Origin: Serendipita indica DSM 11827
Taxonomy: Eukaryota > Basidiomycota > Agaricomycetes > Sebacinales > Serendipitaceae
Assembly: GCA_910890315.1 (NCBI GenBank)
Contig: CAJVGD010000002.1
Span: forward strand, 558,001 to 622,000
Length of the DNA stretch: 64,000 nt
Direction: 5' to 3'
Positions within the stretch are counted from its first letter, which is position 1; every line of letters starts with the position of its first letter. Under the pieces are notes generated by a model. That model ran no database searches, was not told the origin of the DNA, and saw only the letters and a list, made by a program, of their open reading frames with translations. Shown here piece after piece: positions 1-10,702 of this stretch. The position numbers and the translations under genes were made by a program.

Positions 1-1
1 A

Positions 2-313
2 GGCCCGTCCATCGAGTTGGAGACACCACCACAAATCGAGAATCCGATTCCGACTGCGATCAACTTGGAGTCTCCCCTTTTGGACACGCGCATATCGCGA
101 CTTGCGAGTGTCAAGGCTATCCACGAGGATGAACAGCAACTTGGAGGTGTCGTGGAGAAAAAGGAGAATGGACGAGGGGATAAAGCAGCGTCGGATGCGA
201 TTCGTGGTGTGTTTGCGCTTTGGAAGAGTTTTGGCCAGACTCAGGCTCCGGTGGATATGGATGAGAAGCAGAGGTTTCTTGCACTTGTCGCGCAGTCTAT
301 TGCTGATTTGTAG
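2..313 (+). CDS. 3' end of an unrecognised gene (partial)
   Basis: This open frame enters from the left edge without a start and stops with TAG at 311-313, giving about 103 C-terminal residues. The sequence is acidic and polar, then ends in a compact segment (WKSFGQTQAPVDMDEKQRF, then LALVAQSIADL). No domain is recognised and the function is unknown. Its last 29 codons reappear in diverged form at 3163-3249 with the stop in the same place, which shows that this gene's tail was caught in the tandem duplication that produced the next two genes. The 5' part lies outside the window. Confidence 0.7.
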   Translation, partial: GPSIELETPPQIENPIPTAINLESPLLDTRISRLASVKAIHEDEQQLGGVVEKKENGRGDKAASDAIRGVFALWKSFGQTQAPVDMDEKQRFLALVAQSIADL

Positions 314-505
314 ATTAGGACTCGGGATTCATCGTCTTTTATGCACACTGAATGAGTCTCTGTCTTCAAGGGTATTTCTAAACGTCCGTGATGTAAGTCA
401 AATAGAGTTGATGAAAGCAAAGTAAAAGACTTTAGTATGACTCATTTAGTGGCTTGGATGCCCTCGGGTTGTGCCTGGACCGGTATGCCGTTCCATCCAG
501 CACAT

Positions 506-511
506 TATAAA
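506..511 (+). promoter_or_regulatory. TATA-like box upstream of paralogue A
   Basis: A TATAAA hexamer lies about 70 nt before the ATG at 581, with a second ATATAAAG a few bases further on. The position would suit a core promoter. Only the motif and its spacing support this. Confidence 0.3.
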
Positions 512-580
512 GTGCCAGTAACATATAAAGCAGCCCCTGGGCTGTATCTCTTCGTCGACCCCGCATCTCACTCGTCAGCA

Positions 581-2979
581 ATGATCGATCCGTCAGTCAT
601 TTTGTCACTGTTCACTAGCAGTGCGAGGCTCGCCGTCGACCTAAACGGAATTCTCGAGGGATACCAATCCTCCAATGAAACGCTCAGAGCCATGTCCACT
701 GAGTGCTATGTTCTAAGCATTGCGTTGGAGCGAATCCAGGAGATGGTCAGCAGCGGTAATCAACACGAGAGGCTGACTGCGATCCGACCAGGACTCGAGT
801 GTGCTCTACGCGGTTGTCGTGCCACGTTAAGCGCTATTTGGGAGGAGATACAATCACTTCACGATGGCTCCCGGACGATGGGCCAGTCGAGGTCCTGGTT
901 TGTGTCGATGGGTATGAGGGCCAGATTCAGATTCCTCTGGCACGAGGGACTAATGAACGGATACCTCCGTCAACTCGGTGCTCAGCATCAGGCTCTTCAA
1001 ACCCTCCTGCACGTATACTCGCTGTAAGTTCCGCCATAAGATACACTGCGATTGGCCTCGCCGCTGATGCTTGTTGATCAAGAGGGCCGCTACATGACAT
1101 AACCAATATCCTCGCAAGACTCTCCCCAAACCTCGAGAGGATCCGAGTGGACACCGAATCGCTTACTTCTCGTCGTCAAACTCGCGGATCGTTGCCAGCA
1201 ATGGCCCGAAACAACAGGAGTCATGATACTGTTACCTCTTCCACGCTAGACGGTGCGTCGTCTCAAGAGTACCAGCCACGACAAGGCGTCCCCCAGTCCC
1301 GAGCGATGCCTACTATCAACGAGGAGCAATATACTCAAATGCATGATCCCCCAAGTTACACCACGTTACCATTGCCTAATATGCATCAGCAGCGTTCCTT
1401 TACTCGCCCGCAACCCGGTCTTGTACGCTATCCGAGGTCCACAATGTCCTTGGCACAGCTGCAAGCAATGGCGGGTTCTCATCACTTGCAGACCGTGGCA
1501 AAGACAGTCCAACGCCATGGTCTTACCGTAGTAGCGCCTCTATTTCTCCAGATTCGCTCGTTTGGAACCGACAATCACTTTCATATCTCCCTACTCTCCC
1601 TCAAGCGGCACAACTTCGACATTATTCATATTGGAGGGGCACTAGAGCAGCTTCGCAATCTCGGCGAAGAACCTGAATATGGTTATGTGATGCAGCACCT
1701 GGCCAAGCATGACCATGACATGGACAAGACACTTTTGGTGTTTTCAGAACTTAAGCGGCTCTTTTCGACACAAGAAGCGTATTCCAGTGCCTTGGCGCTC
1801 CTGGAAAAGTACAATTTCGATTCAAGAAAGATGATGGATGTCATTAGAAGGATCAACGAACCGGCTTCCGGTGGCGAAGCGACCTACTGTAGTCTCATTG
1901 GCTTCATGTCCAATCGAGGCTTCGATATGTCTATCGTTAAAAAGGAGTTTGCACTCCTTATGGCAGCAAACTGGAAAAAAACGCCGACGGGACTTAGAAG
2001 ACTATCAGTCACGGAGGGTGTCCTCCTACGAGAGGAAGCGACACTCAAGCTTTTGGAGCATAATTCCTACGATGTAGACCTTACTATTCGCCAGATTGAT
2101 TCTCTATGTGGAGAATACAACCCTGAGCGCAAGACGACTAACATTAATCGGCTCAGTCGTCGGCCAGCATCGGCACAGAAGCCACTTCGCTCTTTGAGCG
2201 ATATATCTGCATCGGCAAGGAGTAGGCCATCTCTCACCGGTAACCTCACTCCTGAGAGGAGATGGAGTACATCATCTCTCGCCATTGACCTCGCTGCTGG
2301 GATGAGAGGGAGTACATCATCTCTCACCATTGACCGTGCTTCCACAATGGCTGAGAGTTACCACAAGACGGCGTTATTCATATGCCTTTTGCCTGATATA
2401 CCGTGCCTTACTCTTAAGGTCCTCCAACGAACCAACTACGACTATAGGACCACCGTTGACAGCATCCAATGGCTCAAGAGAAACACTCCATCCCTAGGAG
2501 TCCTGCGCAAGGCGTTAGAACATGGACAACACGATATAAACAAGGTCATATCCCTCTACAAAGAGCTGATGAGCTTCTTTAGCCCACATTCGTGGTCCTC
2601 GGATGATCTGCTCTATGTCAATGATTTCAATATCAGGCAATCGTCTGGCCAAGAGCCGTCCCCGTTTGATCTGCTCGATGTCAATGATTGGAATATCGGA
2701 CAAGCGGTTGCGTTGTTACGCCGGTTGCGGCAGCGCGTCACACAAACTAGACACCTTGGTAAAATACTAAAACAGTTAAAGGCTGTAGGATGGGACGAGA
2801 GTCACCTGGGTTCTCTCCTTGATCAAGAGGACAGAGACCGTCGCAGAAGACATAGACCCAGGTCATACTCACCTGCAGGTCGACATAGGTACAATCGTCA
2901 TTCAATGCCGAATCCAGTACCGGTTGCCACGGGTTGGCGCAGTTACCTCTCAGGCCTGTACAGTTACTTTTTAGGTTAG
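581..2979 (+). CDS. Paralogue A: NLR-type N-terminal domain plus UBA-like repeat array
   Basis: Two exons (581-1023 and 1083-2979) encode about 779 residues. Residues 1-145 are helical and amphipathic and resemble the N-terminal domain of fungal STAND/NLR proteins (PigL_N-like: LFTSSARLAVDLNGILEGYQ, later ALRGCRATLSAIWEEIQSL); this is from memory. Residues about 165-265 are polar and look disordered. From about residue 290 the chain holds roughly ten copies of L-x3-[NGD]-[FYHW]-[DN]-x3-[TAM]-(hydrophobic), for example LEKYNFDSRKMMDVIRRI and LEHNSYDVDLTIRQIDSL. Several copies are 33-35 residues apart, and each looks like helices 2-3 of a UBA/CUE fold. No NB-ARC, NACHT or catalytic motif is seen. 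The start was chosen by alignment with the start of paralogue B. The gene is intact and its function is unknown; a role in protein binding or immunity-like signalling is only inferred. Confidence 0.75.
2240..2340 (+). repeat. Intragenic tandem duplication in paralogue A
   Basis: A stretch of about 50 nt around gagtacatcatctctc followed by ccattgacc occurs twice in direct succession. It encodes two STSSL[AT]ID segments in the linker between two UBA-like units. Paralogue B has only one related segment (TSSIAID), so the extra copy arose in A. Confidence 0.7.
2598..2705 (+). repeat. Duplicated repeat unit near the C-terminus of paralogue A
   Basis: Two neighbouring segments of about 60 nt (gatctgctctatgtcaatga and gatctgctcgatgtcaatga) encode DLLYVNDFNIRQ and DLLDVNDWNIGQ. 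Paralogue B has a single copy (EVLDAHDWNFGQ) at this place. It is a recent local duplication of one UBA-like unit and shows how the array can grow. Confidence 0.7.
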
Positions 2980-3162
2980 AAAATGTAATGATTGCAGCAA
3001 AATATCGACATATGGCCTTGTAATTGCCCTGTGCACATCGGTAACCTATTGGCCGTAGTCAGAAGCTCCATCACCTCCACAGTTTGGGCATGAACCTTCG
3101 TGTGAGCTGCCTAGGGCGCATGTTTGGCTGGTAGTCAGACTATCGAGCCACCACTCAACCAG

Positions 3163-3249
3163 AGTTTAGGCCAGACTCAAGCTCAGGTACATATGGGTGA
3201 GACGCAGAGGCTTCTGGTACTTGTCGCAAAATATATTGCTGGTTTATGA
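3163..3249 (+). pseudogene. Fossil copy of the upstream gene's last 29 codons
   Basis: Read from 3163, this stretch gives SLGQTQAQVHMGETQRLLVL then VAKYIAGL and a TGA, against SFGQTQAPVDMDEKQRFLAL then VAQSIADL and a TAG at 227-313. Codon phase and stop position are kept and about two thirds of residues match. There is no upstream exon, so it is a passive leftover of the duplication. The rest of 2980-3574 (about 600 bp) holds only the 3' flank match and the promoter region of paralogue B. Confidence 0.75.
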
Positions 3250-3574
3250 CTAGATAGCCTGACGTCTTTTATGTACACTGAATGACTCCAACCATTCATT
3301 AAGGAATTTGAGAGTTGTTAGTTTACATGAAGACGGCTTTATTGACTTCACCTGTCCTCCTACCCTGTCATTCGTGCATTGAAGAATAAACAATGGAGCA
3401 TTTGGGACTGTAGAGTCTCAACATAAATCTATGTTTGCCGGCTGTTTGAGCGCCAAGGCCACGAGTACGTCCTCGATCGTCCTCGATCATCCAGTATCAC
3501 ATAATAGGTGTCAGCAATATCGCAAATTGATTTGCTCCTTCATCTCTTCCTCGATACTGTCTCTACAGCGAGAA

Positions 3575-6319
3575 ATGGCAGATATTGTTTCGCTGGTCGC
3601 CAACTGTGCACAGCTGGCTGTCAAGCTTCAGGATATCCGCGAAAGATATCAGTCAGCCAACACGACACTTGTCTTCCGAGTGCAACACTCTCACCGTTGC
3701 CTTGGAAAAAGTCCGAAATATGGCCAGGAGCGGCCAACGCGAAAGACATGGCTGGCGCTCCCATTCAACAAGCACTCGAGTGTGCTCTGGAGGGTTGCCA
3801 CGCCACTCTGAATGCTATATGGGAAGCAATACAATCTCTCCACGTCGACTCACAGACAACGGTTCGGTCAAGCTCCTGGTTTGTGACTATGAACATGACG
3901 ACCAAGTCCAAATTCTTAGAACGAAAAGTCCATGAGCACCTACCTCACTCAGCTTCGTGGGCAACATCATGCTCTCCAGCTGCTTTTGCTTGCCTATTCC
4001 TGTAAGTCACACAGTGCGCACAAAGGTTAATTTGGTCGCTGATACCACCCCAGAGATACATTGGATAGCATGCGACTAGTATTAGACAACCTTTCGCCCA
4101 GTCTCAATCGAATCAGAGCGGACACCGAATCTCTTACCTCCCGCCGCCGTCGATTGACGCCCAGGAGCAGCATTGGTACGATGCCTGGAGTCGCCTACAA
4201 CAACGGCAGTCGACAGACGTTCAGTTCGTCCATCTTAAGCGACGTGGGCACCACTTCTCCAGCTGGTGAGAGGGAACGAAGTGGCCGGCATGCGCATGCA
4301 ATGGACCCTATCGGAGAGGAGGACAACTACCAAGTGCCTAACCCTGCCGGTTTCAATGGATTTACGCCTCCTGCTCCGCCTAACGGGTGGAGCGACAGCT
4401 CTTCCGACCACACTTCGACCCAAGCTTTCAGCCCGCGACAGAGTTCTGGCTTTCAATTCCCCACAAATTCGGGTCACAGGAGAAGCTCCTATGAGACCTC
4501 AAGATCAGAAGTAACCTTGGAAGAGCTCCGAATACTGGCAGGCCCTCACCATTGGCCTACACTGTCGAAGACGGTCGATCTTCACGGAATCACCGTGGTG
4601 GCACCTCTATTTCGTCAGATACGCTCTTTTGGGACTGGAGAACATTTTCACGCCTCTTTACTATCGCTGAAGCGGCACAACTTCGAAATCATCCATGTTG
4701 CTGGGGCACTCAAGCAGCTTCGCCACTTCGGCGAGGAGACGGACTATAGCTACGTGATGCAGTACCTCTCCAAGCACGAATATGACATTGACAAGACGCT
4801 CGTAACGTTCTTGGATTTCAACCGTCTCTTCTCGACAAAGGAGGCGTATGGCAGTGCCTTGACGCTCCTGGAGAAATACAATTTCGACTCGGAAAAGATG
4901 ATGAACGCTATCAGAGTTGTCAGTGAGCCGTCTTCGCGTGGTGAAGCGACTTACTGTAGCCTTATGGGCTTTATCTCCAGTCGGGGCTTCAACATGTCTA
5001 TTGTGGGGAGAGAGTTTCCGCTCCTAATGGCGGCAAACTGGAAGCAGACACCAATGGGCCTCAAAAGACTGCCGATTACGGAAGACATACTCCTACGAGA
5101 GGAAGCGACGCTGAAGCTCCTGGAGCGAAACTCGTACGATGTGACTCTCACAATTTCACAGATCGATTCTCTTTGCGGCGAAGATAATGCTTCCCACAGG
5201 GGAGCGACCATGAACCCCTTCAGACGTCGGCCATCTGCCGCAACAAAGTCGCTCCGCTCTCTGAGCGACGTGTCTTCTTCGGTTCTGGATACTTCGTCCA
5301 TTGCCATTGATATCTCTTCGGCCATGAGCACGGAGGACTATCGTAACGTGGCGTTGTTCGTTTGTCTCCTGCCCGATAGACCTCGTCTTCCTTTAAAAGT
5401 CCTTCAAAAAGCGAACTATGACTATCGCAGGACGCTCGGAGGTATCCAATGGCTCAAAAACATCAACAAGACCCCGGGAAATTTACGCAAAGCGCTGGAA
5501 TATGGACAATACAACATTAGCGAGATCAGGTCCCTCCACACAGAGATGACCAGAATGATCCCGAGACCAATTCATCTTCCTTCCAGTCCAGTCTCTCCTG
5601 GTCCAACTCCCCAAATTTCTCCACAACTCCATCCTTCCAAACGACTCCATAATCCTTTTGCCCAGCAACGTCACTCTCCAATATACAAGGCTGCTCACCT
5701 TCAGCTCCCTTCTCCACCCCAATCTCCCGCCCCCTCTTCTGTTACCATTCAGCATGCTCAAAATGCCAGCGTTGGTATTTACGAGGTCCTCGATGCCCAT
5801 GATTGGAATTTTGGACAAGCTATTGCAATGCTAAGACGATTGGAGCAGCGGGTCACATCATCTGTGGGTCTCAATACGCTCATTGTTCAGTTAAAGGGCG
5901 TTAACTGGGATGAGCGGCGTCTGGGGACACTATTACAGCAACTTCATTACCAGCAATCCCCCCCTGGTCATACTAGGCAGATGAACTCGGGGGTCCCGGT
6001 CCCCGAGTCCGGATATCCTTCTCAAGGCCAAAATCCGAGTCTCATATTCCCCAATGATGATGGTTCAAGTCAAACACAGCGCCCAGGTATGCCCTCACCA
6101 CAGTTCAATAATCACGAACCGTATCATCCAGGCTTTGGCTCTGCATCGCTGGCTGATCAATATGCACAAGAATATCCGAGCTTTGGTCCCAATGGATACC
6201 TCTCACCAGGGTTTCCGTCGACGCCCGTCGATGTGCCTCAACAAGAGAGTCTATTCGATCGAATTCCCCGCAGTTATTCTCCTTCCAAAGTATCTCGAAG
6301 AGAGAGTCTATTCGATTAG
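3575..6319 (+). CDS. Paralogue B: same architecture as A, first exon disrupted
   Basis: Exon 2 (4054-6319) is one open frame of 755 codons, collinear with exon 2 of A. It has the same UBA-like units (LEKYNFDSEKMMNAIRVV, LERNSYDVTLTISQIDSL, LQKANYDYRRTLGGIQWL) and a longer proline/glutamine-rich tail ending in two RESLFD-type repeats. The first exon (3575-4001) matches A in all three frames in turn: MADIVSLVANCAQLAVKLQ, then SECNTLTVALEKVRNM, then ALECALEGCHATLNAIW. Relative to A this is about -8 nt near 3675 and about +7 nt near 3745. Only the last segment is in phase with the splice site. The protein could start at the ATG at 3748, losing about 57 residues of the N-terminal domain. I infer a truncated or decaying paralogue with a well-preserved repeat region. 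Confidence 0.65.
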
Positions 6320-6704
6320 TGCAGTTTCGGTAAGGGGATACTCCCGACATGTCAATAAACGCTTCTAAATCCAAAACATTAACAGTCCCCAGAATCGGGG
6401 TGTGGAGTGGGTTGACGATCCAATGACCCTACTGAATGGCATTGAGCCAGCTCGAAAACTTGGGCACTCAGCTCAAAACAAGACGGATCACGATTTGCGT
6501 CGGGATCACGCCTAATCCTCACCAGTGAACCCTCTGCGTCGCTGTTCAAGTATAGGGGTGAAGAAACCCCCGTCTCAGCTCACAGACATATGAACGCCTG
6601 TCTCTAACTGCCCTTCACCTGCGGTGGACAGTTCTTTTTTTTGAATAAATGTTGTATTTCTAGATACTGATCATGTCAAGTACGAGTGAAATTGATTCTG
6701 AGCA
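6320..6704. other. Intergenic, about 385 bp
   Basis: This lies between the stop of paralogue B and the stop of the Xpt1 gene on the other strand. It holds two 3' UTRs. I see no conserved ORF, RNA gene or repeat. Confidence 0.6.
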
Positions 6705-7685
6705 CTATTGAGGAATCGGCGGTGCCTCCTTCGCCAATGCAGCCAGCCGATCATGTTCGTCAATATCCCTAGACAAATTCAATATCTCTCCTCAAAGTTC
6801 AGAGTAACGCACTTCATTTCCCAAGGATAGTCGAGCCTGCCAGTGTAATGTGTAAGCGAAACGTAGAGCAAGGGAGGAGGATCCGCACCAAACGTCGTCA
6901 ACCTCTGCGCCAGCAAAGTAAGGAATATCTGGTGGGAGCGTACCCGCTTTTGGTTTGCGCTTGTTATGTACCACAAAGATGCCAAACTTTGTCTGCTGGC
7001 CCTCACGTTCATTCTCATCCAGTTTCGCTAGCTCCAATTCCATGTCTTTTTGGAGTTCCTTTACGGCATATCTAGAATCCGTATGCGCGATTCGTTGAAG
7101 TGTCACAAACGGCCCAGAGATTAAGACGTCAGCATTGCCAGTTTAGCAGATAGAGGTACTGACTCTAGTGTCGTCCTGGAGTCGTCCACTTCATCTATGA
7201 TTAACGCCTTTCTGCCAAGCAGTTCCTTGCTAGGTCCCAGCCACTGGGTACGGACAACGGCCTTGCCGAGTTGCTCTTCTGTCGTACCAGGTAGAGACTC
7301 ATACAGCGAGAGACCGATAGCTAGGATTGGGATATTTCGCTTTGTAGAAGGATCCTTCAGAAATGTCCTCTGCGAGCAGTCAAATCTCCAACTCGCGATG
7401 GAGTGAGAAAAAGCTCACCATGACACGAGCAGGGAAGAATCCACTATCAATAGAATATTAGTTTCCTATTTAAAGCCGATCGATACCAAATGAACGAACC
7501 CGCCACCTGAAAATAAAGTCAATCATGCGTGTAGAAACGGCTTGATATGAAAAAGATTCGAAAATACGCGTACCAATCGCTATGATCAGATCAGGCTTGA
7601 AATTGCTCTGAATAATCCGCTCCGCCGCTTTGCCGATCAGCTTGTGCACATCGCTGTAGGTAACGCGTTCGTGTCCGTCAGACAT
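6705..7685 (-). CDS. XPT1: Xanthine phosphoribosyltransferase (Xpt1-like)
   Basis: Predicted purine-salvage enzyme of the cytosol; the family transfers phosphoribose from PRPP to xanthine or hypoxanthine/guanine. Seven exons (7685-7574, 7506-7500, 7443-7419, 7369-7164, 7071-6889, 6836-6813, 6768-6705) give 206 residues, the usual length. The glycine-rich loop IAIGGGGFFPARVM is followed by ILAIGLSLYESL and the PRPP loop ALIIDEVDDSRTTL, whose acidic pair and RTT match the family. The C-terminus is DYPWEMKDIDEHDRLA, as in yeast Xpt1 (YPWDAEDIEEH). The second exon is only 7 nt and supplies part of the glycine loop; no other splice keeps frame and motif. The start at MSDGHERVTY fits the family, although the frame stays open upstream. 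Confidence 0.93.
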
Positions 7686-7962
7686 TTTCTCAGGCAGTAA
7701 AACTAGATTCCCAGAGTCAAGTTGTGGTGAGAGTTCAAGTAGTGGCTCCATGCGGGGCACCAACCGGCTAACGTTATCAAGTGGCAATGCGCCAAATGCT
7801 ATCGCATGTACTTGAAAAAGACGATGACCAGTCAAAGAAATGGTATTGAATAGACAAAATTATACAGTATGATGCAAATGGTACAGCTACGTCGAGCGCA
7901 TCCTCGCGTAACACACGGATTCGTAAACCTTTGTCAATACGTAACCTCTCCTACTTGGCTTA

Positions 7963-9351
7963 TCACCATGGATGCCCCTCAAAATCGTCCCGATACACCT
8001 CTCCAATGTCTTCCTCCACAAATGCCGAAATCGCCCTCGTGTCCTGCGAAAGCCCTCCGAACGATTCACCCAAGTCCCAAGTCCCTCGACCTGTTCCAGG
8101 ACTCGTCGTAATCGTATTCTTCCCACGACGAGGCCTCCCATGATCACGCACTGGCGTGACCGTTCCGTGGTACTTTAACGAGTCTGGATCTTGATCTCGA
8201 GTGGAGCCTTGGTGAACGTACATTGAAGTCTCGAGGGCCGAATTACCAGTTAATCGACCCGCCTCTGCTTCCAACTCGCGTGCGTATCCGTTTGAATCCT
8301 CAACTTCTTGCGTGCAACGAGGGCGCTCGGCTGGGGTTTTCGATCCGTACAAAAAGGCTGTTGTAGCCGGTGATGTACCGTCACGCTGTGAATCTCCCTT
8401 GTGTACCATCGGGGTCCAACTATCCTGGAGACGAGAGGCTGTCTTTGGGGTAGGAGACCCATGTAACAATTGATTCGCACGGAAACGTTCAAGCCTTGGC
8501 CCATTCGGTGAGAGAGGCGTGATCGGCATAGGTTGCTTTGGAAGAGATTGAGCACGCTGCGAGAGAGGCCTATTTGAAACAAAGGGTTCGGTTATTTGCC
8601 CGTCTCCTAAGACTGGTGACGCAGCAGGTCCGTTGGCTACGGAAGGTAGTGGCTGATCCCTAGTCTCTGGGGGCGAAGCGAGTTGTCTAGGAGTTTCTCC
8701 CGCAGCCATGCGAGGGCGCTTGGGGGTTGATTGAAAGCATTCCACGAGACTGTCCTCGTTCCAATCCACCTGGACAAAGTCAAATCGTCATCTCATATGG
8801 GTATCAATGCTCACCACTGGCGCCAATCCATCATCATGAGAAGGGTCTGGCTCGTTTGCGAGGATTGTTGGATCGACGACCGGCTGCGACGAGTTGGTCG
8901 GCCTTAGTATAGGTGACTCCGTCGTCAATCCTTGTGCCATAGTCATATCCAGCTTCTGAAGTTGCTTTCTCGCCGCCTTCTTGGCCCGTTTGGCCTCGGC
9001 CTTTAGCACCCATGCCTTCCACTCTTCCTCGGTTTCATGCAACTCGTACTCGATCTCGCTGTCGGAATCGGGTTCAAGTTGTGACCATACCTTGGTGAGT
9101 GGATTCCCAAGGATTGCAGAACTGAGTTGTAATTTGGTCCCATCCCAAGGGCCTGTCATCCGTGGTCCTCGGGCGTATGCCTTGAGTCTGTCTATGCGTT
9201 CCTGCGCCTCTTTCGAGCGTGGTGGGTCGACGATGAGCGTCACAGGGACTGACTGAAATGCTCGTACACGGGCAAGGACGAGCTCTGGATCAAGGTTGTC
9301 TTCTGGTGGACTGTACTCGTCTTCCGAGCCTTCCTGGTACGCGGGCGGCAT
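7963..9351 (-). CDS. Unrecognised protein, two exons
   Basis: Exons 9351-8815 and 8769-7963 encode about 447 residues. The N-terminal half is acidic (MPPAYQEGSEDEYSPPEDN) and holds the most ordered part, with VTLIVDPPRSKEAQERIDRL and an acidic-then-basic helix (EIEYELHETEEEWKAW, then KAEAKRAKKAARKQL). After the intron comes DWNEDSLVECFQ and a long Ser/Pro/Thr-rich tail with basic clusters, ending DDFEGHPW. Composition suggests a nuclear protein with disordered regions. No family is recognised. It is transcribed divergently from TAF11. Confidence 0.7.
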
Positions 9352-9664
9352 TTGTCCGAGCTAGCGAGTGGAGAATGAATGTGTCGAGTTGATTTCTTCT
9401 TTGTTAACCTCTGTACGTCGTCAGCCGAGGTCCCGGCGCGCGGCTACGAGGGCTCAACTGAAAAAGTGGCGATCCCTTTCTCGGGTTGTTGTATGCGCCA
9501 GGGGTGGGGCTTATAAGCTCGCAGAGCGTCTAAGAGGGAATTAAAGCTGGATATTACGAGTCTGGAAGTCGACGCTAAACGTGAAGAGTCGTAAAAGGGG
9601 AATTAGGGTGAGCGGTCAACTGGCTTTTCATCCTTTACCACATCTCCTGGCTACCATCGCGGCC
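9352..9664. promoter_or_regulatory. Shared promoter region between an unknown gene and TAF11
   Basis: This 313-bp gap separates two divergent start codons. A TATA-like ttataag at 9511 faces TAF11 and lies about 150 nt from its ATG. Nothing else stands out. Confidence 0.4.
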
Positions 9665-10428
9665 ATGAGCATGGAAAATACAGAGACGCCCCCGCGTGTA
9701 AATCGATCCAATCAAGCTCTGCATCCACTTATAAAGGGCCTTCCGCGCCTGGCAACAGGGCTCGGGGCGCAGGGCTCCAGAGAGGGCACTCCAACGCGTC
9801 CAAACTACTACAACACACCTTCGACATCCAATTATTCGCATTTCCAAGTCCCAGCTCTGAGTCAGACTCAGCAGATTCAAAAGCTATTCGAGCTCAATCC
9901 GGATTTGCAGCAACTCCAGAATGCAGCGAACAAGGCGACAGAGATTTTGGACGACGAGGAAGGTGAAGAGCTCGACGATGAGCAGTTGGCAGAGTCGACT
10001 GCCAAAGAAAACCAATAGTATGTATCCCGTTTGCTGTCATGCCTTTCTGACGTGCTATAGTCTGTTGCTGCAGAGCATGAGTGCAGAACAAGCAGAGAGA
10101 TTTGACGTCTTTAAACGATCGGGTCTCAACAAGGCTGCAATCAAGCGGGTGGCCGCTCAGAGCGACCACCAGATGAGCAACGGTGTTGCACAGCTTGTTG
10201 CAGGTGTTGGGAAGATTTTCGTTGGGGAAATTATGGCAAAAGGTATGCTTTGCTAACCTAGAGTGTCGTTTCTGACCTGGTATAGCTCGTGATGTTCAAT
10301 ATCGTCGCAACGAGACAGGTCCCCTCACTCCAGAACACTTGCGGGAGGCCTACCGCCAGTACAAGCAAGAAACCGGGAATATCGGCCCAGCTAAACCACT
10401 ACGAGGCAAACGTCTTTTTCGACGATAA
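9665..10428 (+). CDS. TAF11: TFIID subunit TAF11
   Basis: Predicted histone-fold subunit of TFIID that pairs with TAF13 in the nucleus. Three exons (9665-10017, 10061-10242, 10286-10428) give 225 residues. The N-terminal 120 residues are polar, with an acidic stretch (ILDDEEGEELDDEQL). The conserved TAFII28 domain follows: MSAEQAERFDVFKRSGLNKA, then IKRVAAQSDHQMS, VAGVGKIFVGEIMAKARDV and TPEHLREAYRQYK, matching the human FRRSGFPKATIKR and GISKVFVGEVVEEALDV blocks. The first exon ends inside a Tyr codon (TA|T), and splicing restores YLLLQSM. An upstream in-frame ATG exists at 9581, but the ATG at 9665 better fits the family. Confidence 0.92.
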
Positions 10429-10702
10429 ACTATCCTGGCTCGTGTACGTGCGGACACTTGCCTGATCGGACATTATTCTAGTAGACCACTGTATAACATT
10501 TGCAGCTCGTATTCCACGTACAAGCGCTTCATCTAGATAACGAATACATTCAAAGCCGATACACAATGAAGACGCCTATGAGTGCCCATAGGCGACGCAT
10601 GACAAACAAGGGCTGTAAGAAGTCGTGACGTGCGTGATATGCAATGATAATGAGTGATGGGGGGAAAGTGCGCTTTCAATCGAAATGGAAAGGGTGGGCT
10701 CG

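Larger units (their letters stand above)
225..3160 (+). repeat. Tandem segmental duplication, left unit
   Basis: The left unit starts inside the last coding codons of the upstream gene (225) and runs through paralogue A. The right unit begins at 3161 with the matching sequence, giving a period of about 2.94 kb. The match covers the gene tail, its stop, the 3' flank (cttttatg[ct]acactgaatga) and the whole downstream gene. Divergence is high, so the event is not recent. Confidence 0.7.
3161..6390 (+). repeat. Tandem segmental duplication, right unit
   Basis: The right-hand copy carries the fossil gene tail (3163-3249), a 3' flank matching the left copy (3262-3290) and paralogue B. The right boundary is uncertain because sequence after the stop of paralogue B shows no clear match to the left unit's end. 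Confidence 0.6.
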
